Positions 1-9,603 of a DNA stretch of 64,000 nt are shown piece after piece. This DNA comes from Syntrophomonas sp. (GTDB taxonomy: Bacteria; Bacillota; Syntrophomonadia; Syntrophomonadales; Syntrophomonadaceae). Under the pieces are notes generated by a model. That model saw nothing but the letters and a program-made list of their open reading frames with translations, made no database searches and was not told the DNA's origin. The stretch spans positions 186,001 through 250,000 of the forward strand of contig JAENZE010000001.1 of assembly GCA_016841425.1 (NCBI GenBank). Reading direction: 5' to 3'. The translations under genes were made by a program, and so were the position numbers. Each line of letters starts with the position of its first letter. Position 1 is the first letter of the stretch.

Positions 1-35
1 GCAACACTGGCACGCTGTTATTTTATGTGCATTTA

Positions 36-1196
36 TTAAATTTTACGATTTATTCTATTTAACAGGCTGCCCCGCTTAATAGTATCAATTCCGAATTTAC
101 TCTTCATATCATCTATTATTTGATCTAGAGTATCGTTTTCATCTACAAAAAGAGCCGGTTGTTCTATAGTCCGGTCATTCAATTTGCTGCAGTTTAGTCC
201 TAACAAACGAAGACATTCTCCTGCCAGGCCGGATTTGTGGTACAGATTAAGGGCTATTTTATAGATGGTAAGGTCAGCATCCACGCCTTGCTGCAGGGTC
301 TGGCTGCGGGTCAAGGTCTGGAAGTCGGGGGTGCGCATTTTGATGGTAACGGTATGGGCTATAAGCGAGGCATGTCTTACTCGGTAAGCTACCTGACAGC
401 TCAATTCCAGCAGCAGGTGCTCGATTTCTTTTTGGTCGTCCAGGTCCTGAGGGAAGGTTATTTCATTTCCAATAGACTTTTGTTCTGACCTTGATAACAC
501 CGGTCTGGAATCCTGCCCCCTGCAGAGTTGGATATAAAAGTCGGTATTTGATCCTAGAATCGCTTCCAACTTGAAGCGCGGATATAACAGCAGGTCGGAA
601 GCAGTAGCAATACCTGCCTGCTTTAATCGTTGAGCAGTTTTGCTGCCTATCCCCCATATCTCGTTTACAGGAAGCAAGGGTAAAATTTCCCTTACCTGCT
701 CCTCGCCCAATTCCAATAGACCATTTGGTTTGCCGAGATTAGTGGCCAATTTAGCCAGGAATTTATTGGCTGCAATACCTACTGATATCAACAGGCCAGT
801 CTCCTCCCATACATCTTGTTTTATCAATTGAGCGATTTGAGTAGAGCTGCCGAACAAACTATGGCAGCCGGAAACGTCGAGGAAAGCCTCGTCTATGGAA
901 AGGGGCTCTATAACAGGCGAGTACCTATGAAGAATGGCAAAGACCTGTTGTGAAGCCTTAATATATTTAGGAATGTCGGGTGGGAGAAAAATGGCCTGCG
1001 GGCAAAGCCGGTAGGCCTGGTTTGCAGGCATGGCCGAATATATTCCATACTTCCTGGCTTCATATGAACAGGTAGAAACCACGCCCCGACTTCCAGGACG
1101 TCCACCAACGATGACCGGTTTTCCACGCAGAGCAGGTTGATCCCGCTGTTCAACTGAAGCATAAAAAGCGTCTAGATCGCAGTGAAGGATGTCCAT
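36..1196 (-). CDS. dinB: DNA polymerase IV (Y-family translesion polymerase)
   Basis: Error-prone polymerase that copies damaged templates. The 386-residue length is normal for bacterial DinB. The N-terminal catalytic block HCDLDAFYASVEQ (residues 5-17) and SIDEAFLDV (100-108, metal-binding Asp102/Glu103) supply the three carboxylates. Helix-hairpin-helix (EIWGIGSKTAQRLKQAGI) and little-finger regions follow. QPALF near residue 346 fits the QxxLF beta-clamp binding motif. The gene stands alone, and a LexA-like box directly upstream indicates SOS control. Assignment is very secure. Confidence 0.96.
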   Translation of the reverse strand: MDILHCDLDAFYASVEQRDQPALRGKPVIVGGRPGSRGVVSTCSYEARKYGIYSAMPANQAYRLCPQAIFLPPDIPKYIKASQQVFAILHRYSPVIEPLSIDEAFLDVSGCHSLFGSSTQIAQLIKQDVWEETGLLISVGIAANKFLAKLATNLGKPNGLLELGEEQVREILPLLPVNEIWGIGSKTAQRLKQAGIATASDLLLYPRFKLEAILGSNTDFYIQLCRGQDSRPVLSRSEQKSIGNEITFPQDLDDQKEIEHLLLELSCQVAYRVRHASLIAHTVTIKMRTPDFQTLTRSQTLQQGVDADLTIYKIALNLYHKSGLAGECLRLLGLNCSKLNDRTIEQPALFVDENDTLDQIIDDMKSKFGIDTIKRGSLLNRINRKI

Positions 1197-1206
1197 AACT
1201 ATACCT

Positions 1207-1231
1207 CGAACAGATGTTTGAATTAATTATA
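1207..1231 (-). promoter_or_regulatory. LexA-like SOS box with -10 element of dinB
   Basis: CGAAC-N4-GTTTG at 1207-1220 differs at one base from the Firmicutes LexA (DinR) consensus CGAAC-N4-GTTCG. On the minus strand a TATAAT at 1231-1226 lies just upstream, so the box covers the expected transcription start of dinB. A -35 element is not convincing. Confidence 0.7.
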
Positions 1232-1395
1232 CTATAGACCGAAAGGGGTAACCAGGGCGAAAAAATTCTGCAGCATCTTGTGCAAAATTCCACTTTGTGT
1301 GACATGTTTGATGCAATTTGTTGATAAATAAGGACACAGGTCGTATAATTCTAAAAAAAAAATGGTAATTTAGGTTAATATTTATGGCATATCTT

Positions 1396-1404
1396 TGTTA
1401 TAAT
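1396..1404 (+). promoter_or_regulatory. Extended -10 promoter for the NERD gene
   Basis: TGTTATAAT (TG-N-TATAAT) lies about 50 bases before the GTG start of the NERD gene. No good -35 box is seen, which is usual for extended -10 promoters. Confidence 0.45.
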
Positions 1405-1452
1405 AAAAATGATATATCCACCAGGAAAACTGAATAAGGAAAGGAGCGACAC

Positions 1453-2121
1453 GTGAGTACGATATTGATACTGTCTCCGATAATCCTGGTTGCGATAGCT
1501 GCGGTCATATTTATCCTGGCGGTAAAGTCAAGGGATAAAAAGAATGAAACCCAGAGAAAGATCATGCAGAGTGGAGACAGAGGGGAACTAAAAGTTCAAC
1601 AAGTATTATCTAATTTGGAGAATCCGAAATCGCGTTATAGAGTCTATCATAACATCAAACTGGGGCCCGATGATGAGCATACTAATGAATACGATACTTT
1701 AGTAGTAGGGCCTAATGGAATATTCCACATAGAAACCAAGAATTACGGCGGAGAACGCGGTGGAATAATTGATGTTGACAGCAATGGGAATTGGATCCTG
1801 CATAAAAAAAGCGGATACTCCAAGATCATTACCAATCCTGCAGGACAGCTTGATTCACACGAATATCGTCTGCAGGGCTTTCTGAAAAAAGTAGTAGGTG
1901 TAAGAAATTTGCCTACGCAGGGGATTGTGGTGTTATCATGTGATAACATTACGGTACGTTATAATAAAAAATTAGAAAATGAATTAACGGTTTTAGGCCG
2001 TCATGAATTGGTAGGATATATCAAAAACTACAAAAGCGGCAAAAAATTACTGTATCCTCGTACAATAAATAAGATTTGCAAGAATATCGAATCTATGAAT
2101 AACATGGCTAAAGCAAATTAA
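1453..2121 (+). CDS. Membrane-anchored NERD domain protein
   Basis: A 222-residue protein with one N-terminal membrane segment (about residues 4-24) followed by a NERD (nuclease-related) domain. Visible motifs are GDRGELKV (about 42-49), EYDTLVVGPNGIFHIETKNYGG (Asp plus the ExK pair) and a C-terminal region ending NKICKNIE. NERD domains belong to the restriction-endonuclease-like superfamily, so DNA cleavage or processing is plausible but unproven. It starts at GTG 1453 behind AAGGAG. It is monocistronic. Family call is firm; function unknown. Confidence 0.85.
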   Translation: MSTILILSPIILVAIAAVIFILAVKSRDKKNETQRKIMQSGDRGELKVQQVLSNLENPKSRYRVYHNIKLGPDDEHTNEYDTLVVGPNGIFHIETKNYGGERGGIIDVDSNGNWILHKKSGYSKIITNPAGQLDSHEYRLQGFLKKVVGVRNLPTQGIVVLSCDNITVRYNKKLENELTVLGRHELVGYIKNYKSGKKLLYPRTINKICKNIESMNNMAKAN

Positions 2122-2761
2122 TACGGGGTTGAATTATCAGGTTAATCTATTATCCAGTATTATTGATTTTTTTATCTTTTCGTTGTGATTACCTGAATGT
2201 TAGTACAGGTAGAATAGAAAAATATCTGAGTGTATACCGGGGTAACCCTGTTTACGTTAGATGGTCAACAGTGGTTTGATTAAAAAAGTTGTTAAAAAGC
2301 TATTAACCCAAATTTATTATTAACCGTTGGTATGTTTTGAATGATTATTAGGACCTGCCCGGTTGCTGTCCATTAAGAGATTAACTTGATTAAAAGCAAA
2401 GGAAGATGGTTTCAAGCCATCTTCCTTTTTTTGGGTGTAGGGCTGATGAATATCGTTGGAGCAATAGAGTAACTGTTATAAATGGTATTAATGGGGGGAT
2501 GGCCTTGCTTTTTGAAGAGTAAAATCCTAAGAATCTGAGTATTACGCTGGTTATAATTTAACGGAATTTGCTGACATGGCAACGCCCATAACAAGTATTT
2601 ATGGCTCATATTAAATAGGCAGATATTTACATAGTCATTCCCTATAGACTCCATAAGACGAAAAATGTGATATTATTAAAATTAATATTAATCGACACGG
2701 AGGTAGCGATTTCGTTGGGAGGACGAAATTGACATAAAAAGAGGAAAAGGAGTTGTAATGT
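2122..2761. other. Gene-free interval with terminator and leader hairpin
   Basis: AT-rich spacer. It holds an intrinsic terminator at 2401-2432, and a small perfect hairpin (ATTTCGT-N7-ACGAAAT, 2709-2729) whose loop carries GGGAGG, close before the symporter start. A minus-strand open frame at 2412-2654 has no ribosome site and unconvincing composition, so it is not called. Confidence 0.5.
2401..2432 (+). terminator. Intrinsic terminator
   Basis: Perfect 9-bp stem (GGAAGATGG / CCATCTTCC), 7-base loop, then seven T. It is about 280 bases beyond the NERD stop codon. Confidence 0.85.
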
Positions 2762-4114
2762 ATGAAGGAAACTGTAGGAAGGGGTCGCTGGGCTTCCAAA
2801 GCCGGGTTCGTACTGGCTGCGGCGGGATCAGCAGTCGGCCTGGGGAACTTGTGGAAATTTCCCTATATGGCTGGTGAAAACGGAGGGGCCGTATTTGTAC
2901 TAGTTTATCTGTTGATTCTGGTGCTTATAGGGATGACTGTAATGCTGGCCGAATTGACAGTAGGTCGTCACACTCAGCTGGACGCTCTGGGAGCTTATAA
3001 AAAGCTGAGCGCAAAGTGGGCCTGGGTTGGCGGAATGGGTGTTTTATGCGCATTCTTGATAATGGCCTTCTATACTGTGGTAGGTGGCTGGGCTATCAAA
3101 TATTTCATTGGCTCATTTGCCAGTGCTGCAGCAAACATCGATTTTGTTGGTTTTATTACCGCACCTGTCGAACCGATTATCTATACCCTTATATTTTGTT
3201 TGCTGACCTGGGTTATAGTATTCTATGGCATAGGCGGTGGTATTGAAAAAGCCAGCAAAATAATGATGCCGCTGTTATTCATATTTATAATAATAATCGC
3301 TATCAGATCCTGTACCCTGCCTGGTGCAGGAGCAGGGCTTGATTACTATCTCAACCCTGATCTTTCTAAAATTAACGGAGGAGTAATTCTGGCCGCCATG
3401 GGTCAGGTGTTCTTCTCACTGAGTCTGGGCATGGGCTGTATGATTACTTATGGCAGCTATCTTGACCGGAACAGCAGTCTCACCCAGAGTGCCTGGATGA
3501 TTCCCGCTCTGGATACTGGGGTAGCGTTCCTGGCTGGTCTGGCCATATTCCCAGCTGTTTTTGCTTTCGGGATGCAGCCGGATGCAGGCCCGGGACTGAT
3601 GTTCGGGATTTTGCCGCAGGTCTTTGCTCAGATGCCGGCTGGAACATTCTTTGCCGCCATATTTTTCCTGCTGGTAATTTTTGCGGCACTTACCTCGGCT
3701 ATTTCTCTGTTAGAGGTAGTAACTGCCTATTTTGTTGATGAAAAAGCGATAAAGAGAAGCGGGGCATCCATAATCGGCATATTAGGTATATTTATACTGG
3801 CTGTTCCTTGTTCCTTATCTATGGGATCATTGGCTGGAGTTCACATTATTCCGGAAATAGCAGCCATGAACATTCCGGCTATGGGTTTCTTTGATGCTTT
3901 TGATTTTCTTACTTCTAAAGTGATGCTTCCCCTGGGTGGGTTGCTGCTATGTATCTTTGTGGGCTGGGTATGGGGTACTGACAACGCTATCAACGAAATT
4001 ACTGATGGTGGATTCAGTTCTTTCTCCCTGGCAGGAATATGGAGTGTACTAGTGAAATTTGTTGCGCCGATAGCAATATTCCTGGTATTCCTCAGCGGTT
4101 TTGGAGTTATTTAA
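2762..4114 (+). CDS. Sodium-dependent transporter, neurotransmitter:sodium symporter family
   Basis: LeuT-type secondary transporter that couples Na+ entry to uptake of an amino acid or related solute. The family hallmark GLGNLWKFPY is at residues 26-35 in the unwound first membrane helix. About 11 hydrophobic segments follow over 450 residues, which is typical for the shorter bacterial members. Start ATG 2762 follows AAAGGAG. Monocistronic, with a terminator directly after. The substrate cannot be read from sequence; amino acids are most likely. Confidence 0.93.
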   Translation: MKETVGRGRWASKAGFVLAAAGSAVGLGNLWKFPYMAGENGGAVFVLVYLLILVLIGMTVMLAELTVGRHTQLDALGAYKKLSAKWAWVGGMGVLCAFLIMAFYTVVGGWAIKYFIGSFASAAANIDFVGFITAPVEPIIYTLIFCLLTWVIVFYGIGGGIEKASKIMMPLLFIFIIIIAIRSCTLPGAGAGLDYYLNPDLSKINGGVILAAMGQVFFSLSLGMGCMITYGSYLDRNSSLTQSAWMIPALDTGVAFLAGLAIFPAVFAFGMQPDAGPGLMFGILPQVFAQMPAGTFFAAIFFLLVIFAALTSAISLLEVVTAYFVDEKAIKRSGASIIGILGIFILAVPCSLSMGSLAGVHIIPEIAAMNIPAMGFFDAFDFLTSKVMLPLGGLLLCIFVGWVWGTDNAINEITDGGFSSFSLAGIWSVLVKFVAPIAIFLVFLSGFGVI

Positions 4115-4135
4115 TACCAATTGTCATCGGTCTGA

Positions 4136-4160
4136 GGCCGCGCGCGAGCGCGGCCTTTCT
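4136..4160 (+). terminator. Intrinsic terminator of the symporter gene
   Basis: GGCCGCG (4136-4142) pairs with CGCGGCC (4149-4155), followed by a T-rich run. Confidence 0.85.
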
Positions 4161-4307
4161 ATTATAGTTTTCATGTAGAAAAAACTTCAGGGAATATATC
4201 AGAATGATTAGCTATGCTTCAGGAAAACATAAACTAAGTGGTTTTCGGGGGCATTTTTTTATTTAAAATCACCTGGAAAGCTCGTAAATATGAACCGGGG
4301 TGATATT

Positions 4308-5171
4308 ATGAAAAAACATAGATTAAGAATCCTAGTGATTATATTAATCATATTATTCTTACCAGGACTAGTTAGTGGTTGTTCTGGTGGTAAGGAAGCT
4401 GAGAAAAAGCCCTCTTCCAGTTCGGAAAAAGCAGCAGATCTGCCACCAGCCTTAAAATCTATTCGTTCAGAGCTGGAAGGATTAATTGCCCAGTTAGAAC
4501 AAACCGTTCAGATACTGTCTGGAAAATCAACTCAGGATGAACAGCAGTCTGGTGAAGAGGGAGGAGAGCAGCAGAATGGGGGTCAGGGCCAACAGGAGTC
4601 CTCATCCGCATCGGGGCAGAAAGAGTCCCCTTCATCCAAGATACAGGATACCTGGAGTAAAATAAATGATAGCGTCAAAAAGGTACATCAGAATTGGAAT
4701 GATGCAGAAGCTGCGGTGGTAAAAGAAGGGCTCAGTACTGACATACGAGATAAATTTGAAAAAGCCCTGGAGGAACTCACCATAAAAACGGATGAAAGAA
4801 ACATAGAGGAGAGTGTGTTTGCTGCTATTGAGGTTTACCGTTATTACCCTGATATGGTTGAATTATTTGATAGCAAGATACCGGCTGAATTTTTCCGACT
4901 AAGATATGAGGTTATGTTGATAAAAGCCGAATCCGGACGGGGAAACTGGGAACAAGCCAGGGCTGAATTGCCCAATTTAAAGGCACAGTGGAATATCCTG
5001 AAGAAAAATGAAGCTATAAAGAATGAAGACATCAGCAAAAAAACAGAAAACTCCCTTAATGATTTAGGGGATGCGGTGGAAAAACAAGAGGCTTGTCTGG
5101 TAGAAATAAAGAGTGAAATTGTGATGAAGAATATGGATGCCTTGGAAAAGAAACTAAATACTTCTATGTAA
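4308..5171 (+). CDS. Secreted lipoprotein of unknown function
   Basis: The likely start is ATG 4308, not the ATG 18 bases earlier, because GGGGTGAT lies correctly before it. The 287-residue product begins with a basic/hydrophobic signal and a lipobox (LVSGC), so it should be lipid-anchored outside the membrane. After a Ser/Gln/Glu-rich, low-complexity stretch (roughly residues 70-115) it is mainly helical and charged, without a domain I recognise. Monocistronic, with its own terminator. A structural or solute-sensing surface role is possible but not supported by any motif. Confidence 0.82.
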   Translation: MKKHRLRILVIILIILFLPGLVSGCSGGKEAEKKPSSSSEKAADLPPALKSIRSELEGLIAQLEQTVQILSGKSTQDEQQSGEEGGEQQNGGQGQQESSSASGQKESPSSKIQDTWSKINDSVKKVHQNWNDAEAAVVKEGLSTDIRDKFEKALEELTIKTDERNIEESVFAAIEVYRYYPDMVELFDSKIPAEFFRLRYEVMLIKAESGRGNWEQARAELPNLKAQWNILKKNEAIKNEDISKKTENSLNDLGDAVEKQEACLVEIKSEIVMKNMDALEKKLNTSM

Positions 5172-5198
5172 ATGTTCACTAGATATTCAAACACTAGA

Positions 5199-5233
5199 AG
5201 CCGATCAGCCCGTATGAGCTGATTGGCTTTTCC
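5199..5233 (+). terminator. Intrinsic terminator of the lipoprotein gene
   Basis: AGCCGATCAG (5199-5208) pairs with CTGATTGGCT (5219-5228) with one wobble, followed by TTT. Confidence 0.8.
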
Positions 5234-5306
5234 TTGTGCACCATGAGATGTTTTGCATCAGCTTGGAATATTTAATATTGCCGGTCTATTTTACTTATGG
5301 ATTTGC

Positions 5307-5335
5307 TTGACAATGGCTCACTTATGCAATACAAT
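5307..5335 (+). promoter_or_regulatory. Sigma-A promoter of the GntR/ABC operon
   Basis: TTGACA (5307-5312), exact 17-base spacer, TACAAT (5330-5335). Nearly consensus. Confidence 0.85.
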
Positions 5336-5336
5336 A

Positions 5337-5364
5337 ATAGTGCATTAATAAACTAATGCACTAT
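5337..5364. promoter_or_regulatory. Operator palindrome for the GntR regulator
   Basis: Perfect 11-bp inverted repeat ATAGTGCATTA-N6-TAATGCACTAT starting two bases after the -10 box, so a bound dimer would block initiation. Position and form suit autoregulation by the YtrA-type GntR protein encoded directly downstream. Confidence 0.8.
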
Positions 5365-5383
5365 ATAACTGGGGGTGAAGGTT

Positions 5384-5752
5384 ATGGACTTTGATAATTC
5401 CCAGCCCATATACATGCAGATAATCGATGAATACAAAAAGAGCATTATCAGGAATGAACTTAAGAAGGGGGATAAAATACCATCCCAGAGAGAATATGCC
5501 CAGATGGTGCGTGTAAACCCGAATACGGTCCAAAGGGCTTACCGGGAGATGGAAAGTATGAATATGGTTGAGACATTAAGGGGACAGGGGACGTTTATCA
5601 TTGCAGGGGAGCAGATGAGGGAGCTAATGGTAAAGGATATGGCAGGCAAGCTTATGAAGCACTTTATTAGTGAAATGCGTTCTCTCGGATATGAAGATAT
5701 GGTGACGCTGGATATGCTTAAACATGAGTTTGAAAGCTTGGAGGATGAGTAA
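5384..5752 (+). CDS. GntR-family regulator, YtrA subfamily
   Basis: A 122-residue DNA-binding repressor. The winged helix-turn-helix (about residues 10-75) includes YMQIIDEYKKSIIRNELKKGDKIPSQREYAQMVRVNPNTVQRAYREM and the closing RGQGTFI. The short C-terminal helical tail (about 45 residues) is that of YtrA-type members rather than the larger effector domains of FadR/HutC types. Start ATG 5384 is preferred over GTG 5375 because GGGGGTG lies at proper distance. First gene of an operon with an ABC exporter, preceded by its own probable operator. Confidence 0.92.
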   Translation: MDFDNSQPIYMQIIDEYKKSIIRNELKKGDKIPSQREYAQMVRVNPNTVQRAYREMESMNMVETLRGQGTFIIAGEQMRELMVKDMAGKLMKHFISEMRSLGYEDMVTLDMLKHEFESLEDE

Positions 5753-5753
5753 T

Positions 5754-6458
5754 TTGATAGATTTTAGGAATGTTAGTAAGAGGTTTGGGCAGGTAATTGC
5801 ATTGGATAACATAAGTATTGATTTTTCGCAAGGAAGCATCACCGGTCTCTTTGGCCCCAATGGAGCAGGCAAATCCACTATCATGAAGCTCATAGCTGGT
5901 ATTAACTACCCTGATCAAGGTGAGGTCAGGGTGGATGGAGAGTTTCCCCGGGCTAAACGTCAGTCTATCGCGTACCTGCCCGAGATAGACCACCTTTATC
6001 CATGGTGGACACTAAAACAGGCAGCCAATTTCATCAGTACCTTTTATCAGGATTGGGATGAACTTCGTTATAAAGATCTTATCCCCTTTTTGAACCTGGA
6101 GGAGCAGATGATAATGGGGAAAATCTCCAAGGGCCAGCGTGCTAAATGCAAGCTTCTGCTGGTTTTGGCCCGGAAAGCTCCTTATCTGCTGCTGGACGAA
6201 CCTTTCTCTGGTATTGATCTCTTGACCCGAGAAGAAATTGCCGACGCTTTGCTGAGAGGTTATCGAGAAGGGGAACAAGCCATAATTATTTCTACCCATG
6301 AAATAGATGAGATCGAAAGTCTGGTAGATAAGGTTGCGTTCATCGATCAGGGTAGGATTCAGTTATACGGGGACGCAGAGCAGCTCAGAATGGAGAGGAA
6401 CAAGTCATTGGTAGAAATAATGAAGGAGGTGTTCAGGTATGGAAACCAGCAAATCTAA
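5754..6458 (+). CDS. ABC transporter ATP-binding protein (YtrB/CcmA type)
   Basis: ATPase subunit of an ABC-2 type exporter. Walker A GPNGAGKST, a degenerate signature SKGQRAK in place of LSGGQ, Walker B YLLLDEPFSG and the H-loop STHEIDE are visible. TTG 5754 is the best start because GGAGG at 5740-5744 is 9 bases away; ATG 5745 would touch that site. The coding region begins right after the GntR stop and overlaps the permease start by 20 bases. The substrate is unknown; YtrA-linked exporters often respond to cell-envelope stress. Confidence 0.92.
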   Translation: MIDFRNVSKRFGQVIALDNISIDFSQGSITGLFGPNGAGKSTIMKLIAGINYPDQGEVRVDGEFPRAKRQSIAYLPEIDHLYPWWTLKQAANFISTFYQDWDELRYKDLIPFLNLEEQMIMGKISKGQRAKCKLLLVLARKAPYLLLDEPFSGIDLLTREEIADALLRGYREGEQAIIISTHEIDEIESLVDKVAFIDQGRIQLYGDAEQLRMERNKSLVEIMKEVFRYGNQQI

Positions 6459-7179
6459 GATGTTTAAAAGTCTGTATCTAAAGGACCTCAGGGAGGTAAG
6501 AACTGAGATAATAGTGGTTGCTGCGGTAGCCATAATTCTAATAAGCTGGGCATATTTAAGGACAGATGGTCTAGCCCGGGGAATAATCATTGCTCCCATG
6601 GCATTTGCGCTGGGCCTGGCTGGATTTTTGCCCATAATTACATCATTCCGGTTGCTGGGGAGGGAATGGAGCAATAGTACCATTTATATGATGATGTCCC
6701 TGCCAGTATCAGGCAGCATGATTCTGGGTTCCAAACTAGCCGTGCTTCTTACTGAATACTTAGCAGGTACCCTTATAGTACTTTTGTCTGGTGGAATCGC
6801 ATTACTTACGTCATTTCCCGATATCTGGCAGGAATTCATAGGAAATCCTTATTATATACAACTAGCGGCAGCAGTATATCTGGTTAGTATTACCGGCATA
6901 TTCTTCATATTCTGCAACAGTTTCCTGAGCCAGGTAGCTGGGAGATTGTTTAAGAAAGCATCAGGCTTTATATCCGCTCTGGTTTTCCTGGGAGTGTTTA
7001 TAACGGCTGGAAAAATTATGCCGGAAACCGATGTTTTATTAACCCAGAGCCAGTTGCTGGTTTCCTGTTCCATGCAGGATATTGGAGTCATCTTGACTAA
7101 AGGGGCTATTGACCTGGCTTTTGCTGCCCTGTTATTTATAGCTGCGGTGATAATCTGGGAACGTAGAATAGAATTATGA
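6439..7179 (+). CDS. ABC-2 type permease
   Basis: A 246-residue membrane protein with about six hydrophobic segments (first near 28-46, last near 222-240). It is the membrane partner of the preceding ATPase. Start ATG 6439 follows GAAGGAGGTG and lies inside the end of the ATPase gene, which implies translational coupling. Family typical in size. It completes a regulator-ATPase-permease operon. Confidence 0.88.
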   Translation: METSKSKMFKSLYLKDLREVRTEIIVVAAVAIILISWAYLRTDGLARGIIIAPMAFALGLAGFLPIITSFRLLGREWSNSTIYMMMSLPVSGSMILGSKLAVLLTEYLAGTLIVLLSGGIALLTSFPDIWQEFIGNPYYIQLAAAVYLVSITGIFFIFCNSFLSQVAGRLFKKASGFISALVFLGVFITAGKIMPETDVLLTQSQLLVSCSMQDIGVILTKGAIDLAFAALLFIAAVIIWERRIEL

Positions 7180-7468
7180 ACGTAAACCTGAGAGCTAGAT
7201 GAGTACTCCAGAAATTACCCGTTGGCCAGGATGGGAAAAAATGCAAATAGGACTGTAAGAAGTGAGCCGGTTTTTCCGTCTTATATTAAAGAACCTTAAA
7301 TGCGGCCGCATAATCTACACAATATAAATCTTTGGAATGCTTCAGGTATATACCCGAGAAAAATATATAACTGTAATAAATTTCCTTAAACGGGTTGTCT
7401 TTTACTAAAAATACATGTAGTTTATAGTGAAGGGGTTTAGCAAATAATCAGCTAACCGGGAGGAGATA

Positions 7469-9199
7469 TTGTTGAGATCAGGACGAAGCATATTAAGCAT
7501 AATCGTGCTTTTTATGATAGCTATTCAGCCAGTGGTATTAATTCCTGCTGTAGCCGCTCGAGAAATGCGTATTGAAATTACGAATTATTCGGTTTCCAGC
7601 AGGCTGATTGCACCTGGAGAGCAGTTTACTATGGATTTGGTAGTTAAGAATATTTCAGATGAAAAAATAACCGGGCTGTACGTAGAGGTTATAGAATCAT
7701 CCGGATTTTCAATTAAGGGGTCGAATCAAGATATACAGGTATCTGCTTCGTTGGATTCCGGGGCAACAGCATCTGCTTCCATCACTATGGTTTATAACGG
7801 GAGCGGCGATGGCCAAATCCCAGTTTCTTTTATATATACTAGGAACGGCTATACTCAGCAGATAACAGAAGAAAGATATCTGTCAGTTAATGTGGAGGAT
7901 TCAAATGCTAAACCGCCGGGTGAATATCTGCCCATTTTGCAGATAGAAAATAAAAATACTTTGTATACTTCTGCCGGCAGTCAGCTTAACACGAAGATTG
8001 ATATACAGAATGTAAGCAGCTATTCGGGCAGGGAAATTGTAATTACGGCCTCTTTTAACCAAGATGCACCGTTATCCTTTCCTGGTGAGCAAATGTTTTA
8101 TTTTCGCTCGATGGATAGTGGAGAGACTAAAACATTAAATTTATCCATGCTGACCAATGAAAGTGCCGCGAAAGGCACCTATATACTAAGAATTGATTAT
8201 CAGTTTACTAATAATATGGGTGAAAGTTGGGAGGCTTTTGAGAACCTGTATATACAGGTTGATGATACAAAAGCTCCGCCTTCCCTGGTATTGCTGCCAC
8301 ATTTGGATGAGGATGCATATATAATACCAGGAGAAGATTTTGAACTGCTTATAAGTACAAGAAATGAGGGACAACTGAGCGCCCGGGATATTACCATAAG
8401 TCTAGAGGGACTTAGCAGTAATGGCATTTCCATGGTTTCAGGAAGCCGCCATCAATATATTGATGAGCTTGAGGCAGCAACGGAAAAGCAAATCTCTTAT
8501 ATGATAACAGCTGCGCCGGCTATGGCAGATGATTCTTATCCGATCATTCTAAAGGCTGACTACAGTGACCAGACCGGGGCAATATATAGTACTGAACAAG
8601 AATTAAAGCTGAGGGTAAGCTCAGAACTAGTAACTCGAGACAAGGAAGAAGCCCAATCCAGCTCGGCGGATACAGCCGGTAGCAGGATCCAACAGTTGAG
8701 CCGACTGGAAGTAGGAAGTATAAGGTTCACCGGGGAGTTGAAGTACGGAAAGCCGATAAGTGTACACTGTACCTATTATAATACGAGCAAAGACATGCTT
8801 GCCAACCTGATTATCAAAATAGAAGGGGATTTCGAAATTACAGACGAAACTGTTTTTGTAGGTGATATGGAACCTGACAGCAGCGGTTATTACCATGGTA
8901 CTATTAAACCTGTTAAAACCGGTGAGATTACCGGCAGACTGGTTTTTTCTTACCAGGATCAATCCGATGAACCTCTGGTACTGACAGAACCATTTACCAT
9001 AAACATCGCCGAGCAAGTGGCTCTATCCAGTGATGAGGATACCAAACAGGATGACGATGGGTTTGGGTTCTGGTATCTAATTATTCCGATATTGATAGCC
9101 GGTGCTGCCACCGCCGGCCTGCAGACACAACGTAAGAACCGACTGGATGAAGAAGAAGTGCCAGTGGACGAAGCAGTATCAGTGGATAATGGCGAATAA
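7469..9199 (+). CDS. Secreted, C-terminally anchored CARDB/NEW3-like repeat protein
   Basis: A 576-residue extracellular protein. It has a signal peptide (residues 1-30, ending AVAAREM), several beta-sandwich units of CARDB/NPCBM-associated type (recurring 'GE.F.M.L.VKN.S' patterns near 45, 165, 285 and 415), one C-terminal membrane helix (FGFWYLIIPILIAGAATAGL) and a charged cytoplasmic tail. Start TTG 7469 or TTG 7472 follows GGGAGGAG. Such COG1361-type proteins are often found near export permeases; here it sits about 290 bases after the ABC-2 operon. Exact role unknown. Confidence 0.8.
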   Translation: MLRSGRSILSIIVLFMIAIQPVVLIPAVAAREMRIEITNYSVSSRLIAPGEQFTMDLVVKNISDEKITGLYVEVIESSGFSIKGSNQDIQVSASLDSGATASASITMVYNGSGDGQIPVSFIYTRNGYTQQITEERYLSVNVEDSNAKPPGEYLPILQIENKNTLYTSAGSQLNTKIDIQNVSSYSGREIVITASFNQDAPLSFPGEQMFYFRSMDSGETKTLNLSMLTNESAAKGTYILRIDYQFTNNMGESWEAFENLYIQVDDTKAPPSLVLLPHLDEDAYIIPGEDFELLISTRNEGQLSARDITISLEGLSSNGISMVSGSRHQYIDELEAATEKQISYMITAAPAMADDSYPIILKADYSDQTGAIYSTEQELKLRVSSELVTRDKEEAQSSSADTAGSRIQQLSRLEVGSIRFTGELKYGKPISVHCTYYNTSKDMLANLIIKIEGDFEITDETVFVGDMEPDSSGYYHGTIKPVKTGEITGRLVFSYQDQSDEPLVLTEPFTINIAEQVALSSDEDTKQDDDGFGFWYLIIPILIAGAATAGLQTQRKNRLDEEEVPVDEAVSVDNGE

Positions 9200-9330
9200 T
9201 CTATTGCCCCAAAGCCCTAATTCAAAAAAGTGACGTAGATTTATATCAAAGGCCAGAACACCGAGAATAGGAAAATAAGATCAGGTATATATCATCTGGG
9301 ATTGAAAAAACTATGTCTGAGGTGATAAAT

Positions 9331-9507
9331 ATGGATCTGTCATTTAAACGCAATATAGGCAATATTGATCGGGTGGTTCGTGTGATTCTGGGGATAATAC
9401 TGTTGTATACCGCTTTATTCCAGCCCATAGCGATGAGTTTGCTATGGATTTACCTGGTTGGGATAGTTGGGATCTTCATGCTCATAGAAGGGGCGGTTGG
9501 ATATTGA
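9331..9507 (+). CDS. DUF2892 (YgaP-type) small membrane protein
   Basis: A 58-residue protein. The start is ATG 9331, with TGAGGTGA correctly placed; the ATG 18 bases upstream lacks a ribosome site. It begins with the typical RNIGNIDRVVRVILGIILL segment of DUF2892 and contains two membrane helices. Function of the family is not established. Confidence 0.85.
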   Translation: MDLSFKRNIGNIDRVVRVILGIILLYTALFQPIAMSLLWIYLVGIVGIFMLIEGAVGY

Positions 9508-9603
9508 CTGGTCTATGATCTGCTGGGTTGGTCAACCAGTGAAATACCTGATTGAAATATATTGAAATCTTCTTATTGTTATCTAACCTGAAGGATTGAT
9601 TGT

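Noticed and set aside
2412-2654. 80-codon minus-strand frame
   Set aside because: No ribosome site; its end overlaps a terminator; product looks random.
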